This document shows, piece after piece, positions 5,444 through 5,843 of a stretch of 5,843 bases of DNA. Location: the NCBI GenBank assembly GCA_029556045.1, contig JAKQGS010000109.1:1-5843 (forward strand), read 5' to 3'. The position numbers and the translations under genes are program-made. Each line of letters begins with the position of its first letter. Position 1 is the stretch's first letter. This stretch comes from Pseudomonadota bacterium (GTDB lineage: Bacteria > Bdellovibrionota > Oligoflexia > Oligoflexales > Oligoflexaceae). The notes beneath the pieces are model-generated. The model made no database searches. It had not been told where the DNA came from and was given only the letters and a program-made list of their open reading frames with translations.

Positions 5444-5551
5444 TTGAATTCTGGCACGCACCTTGCTCAGGGCGGTTGTCGATGCAATGTTGTTCGCGGA
5501 ATTTCCTGTTGAGTTGGACCGGATGTTCGCAGCAAAGAAAGGGAGATAGTC

Positions 5552-5843
5552 ATGTTAACGGCAAAAGTTTACAAGTGGTGGAAACGCCAGTGGAGCCTGT
5601 TGTTGCGGGTTCTTTTGGGGCTGGGCGTGTTGGCCTCAGCCTCCAATGCTGCAGCACAGTCCCATTCGCTCATCAATTCGTCGCGACCCAGCACCGTCCC
5701 CAACGTTTCTATTTCGCAGTCTCTTGAAGGCGAATACGGCTTTTACAACATCATCCGGGCCGGTGGAGATGAGGCCAGTGCAATGCACCAAACCTGGCGC
5801 GGTTACGGTGTTCGCAACGGTCTCGGTGTTGAACTCATGAAAT
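5552..5843 (+). CDS. N-terminal part of an exported, probably outer-membrane protein
   Basis: The frame starts at ATG 5552 and is still open at the window end, so only 97 residues are visible. GGGAG (5541-5545) lies six nt before the start. The N-terminus is a classical signal peptide: a basic stretch (KVYKWWKRQW, 5-14), a hydrophobic core LLLRVLLGLGVLASAS (16-31) and Ala33-Ala34-Ala35 before Gln36, a good signal peptidase I site. The mature start is Ser/Asn-rich (SHSLINSSRPSTVPNVS). From about 53 on it alternates as in beta-strands with Gly and aromatics: SISQSLEGEYGFYNIIRAGG, then TWRGYGVRNGLGVELMK. This suggests an outer-membrane beta-barrel, but no family is recognised and the rest is missing. 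The partial gene at 1-246 has a similar barrel-like texture, but the pieces cover opposite ends and cannot be compared. Confidence 0.8.
   Translation, partial: MLTAKVYKWWKRQWSLLLRVLLGLGVLASASNAAAQSHSLINSSRPSTVPNVSISQSLEGEYGFYNIIRAGGDEASAMHQTWRGYGVRNGLGVELMK

Larger units (their letters stand above)
5161..5551. other. gene-free region of 391 bases
   Basis: I see no convincing gene here on either strand. The only open frame of note (5185-5394, +) has no ribosome binding site and an unnatural composition dominated by the repeat. Contents are two copies of a 15-bp direct repeat (5313-5369), a TGTCA at 5381-5385 that might mark the end of a decayed insertion sequence, and a small inverted repeat (5430-5443) in the likely control region of the gene at 5552. 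No clear terminator follows the gene ending at 5160. Confidence 0.6.

Overview
The window looks like an ordinary chromosomal segment of a Gram-negative bacterium with moderate GC content. Two incomplete genes at its edges look like outer-membrane proteins; one starts with a clear signal peptide. The others include two core ribosome/RNA-processing genes (rnc, der), a peptidoglycan enzyme (mltG), a truncated haemoglobin and a PilZ protein. The PilZ protein is of the kind common in former deltaproteobacteria, which points tentatively to Bdellovibrionota, Myxococcota or Desulfobacterota. No rRNA or marker alignment is available here, so the lineage is a weak inference.

Left part (1-2836): the C-terminal end of a probable beta-barrel protein (1-246) is followed 36 nt later by a group I-type truncated haemoglobin (283-651). 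These two run rightward. They converge on an rnc-der operon that runs leftward: RNase III (2836-2009) overlaps Der (2016-547) by 8 nt. The 3' ends of the globin gene and der overlap by 105 bp with codons exactly in register on opposite strands.

Middle (2837-3091): a divergent intergenic region with a very AT-rich core. A well-spaced sigma70-type promoter points toward rnc, and the rnc leader holds a hairpin that resembles sites used for RNase III autoregulation. Rightward from here come mltG (3092-4135, GTG start) and a PilZ-domain protein (4204-4644), probably one transcription unit. They link septal/peptidoglycan processing with a possible c-di-GMP-related adaptor, although the PilZ motif lacks its usual serine.

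Right part (4645-5843): an unrecognised 146-residue protein (4720-5160) is preceded by a 13-bp inverted repeat whose right arm is the ribosome binding site itself, so translation may be gated by RNA structure. Then comes a 391-bp gene-free stretch with two copies of a 15-bp repeat exactly 42 bp apart, possibly the end of a decayed insertion sequence. The window ends in the 5' part of a signal-peptide-bearing, probably outer-membrane protein (5552 onward).

No tRNA, rRNA, CRISPR array or intact mobile element was seen. I found no complete new system. The most unusual items are the two leader hairpins, the in-register antisense gene overlap and the 42-bp-spaced repeats.
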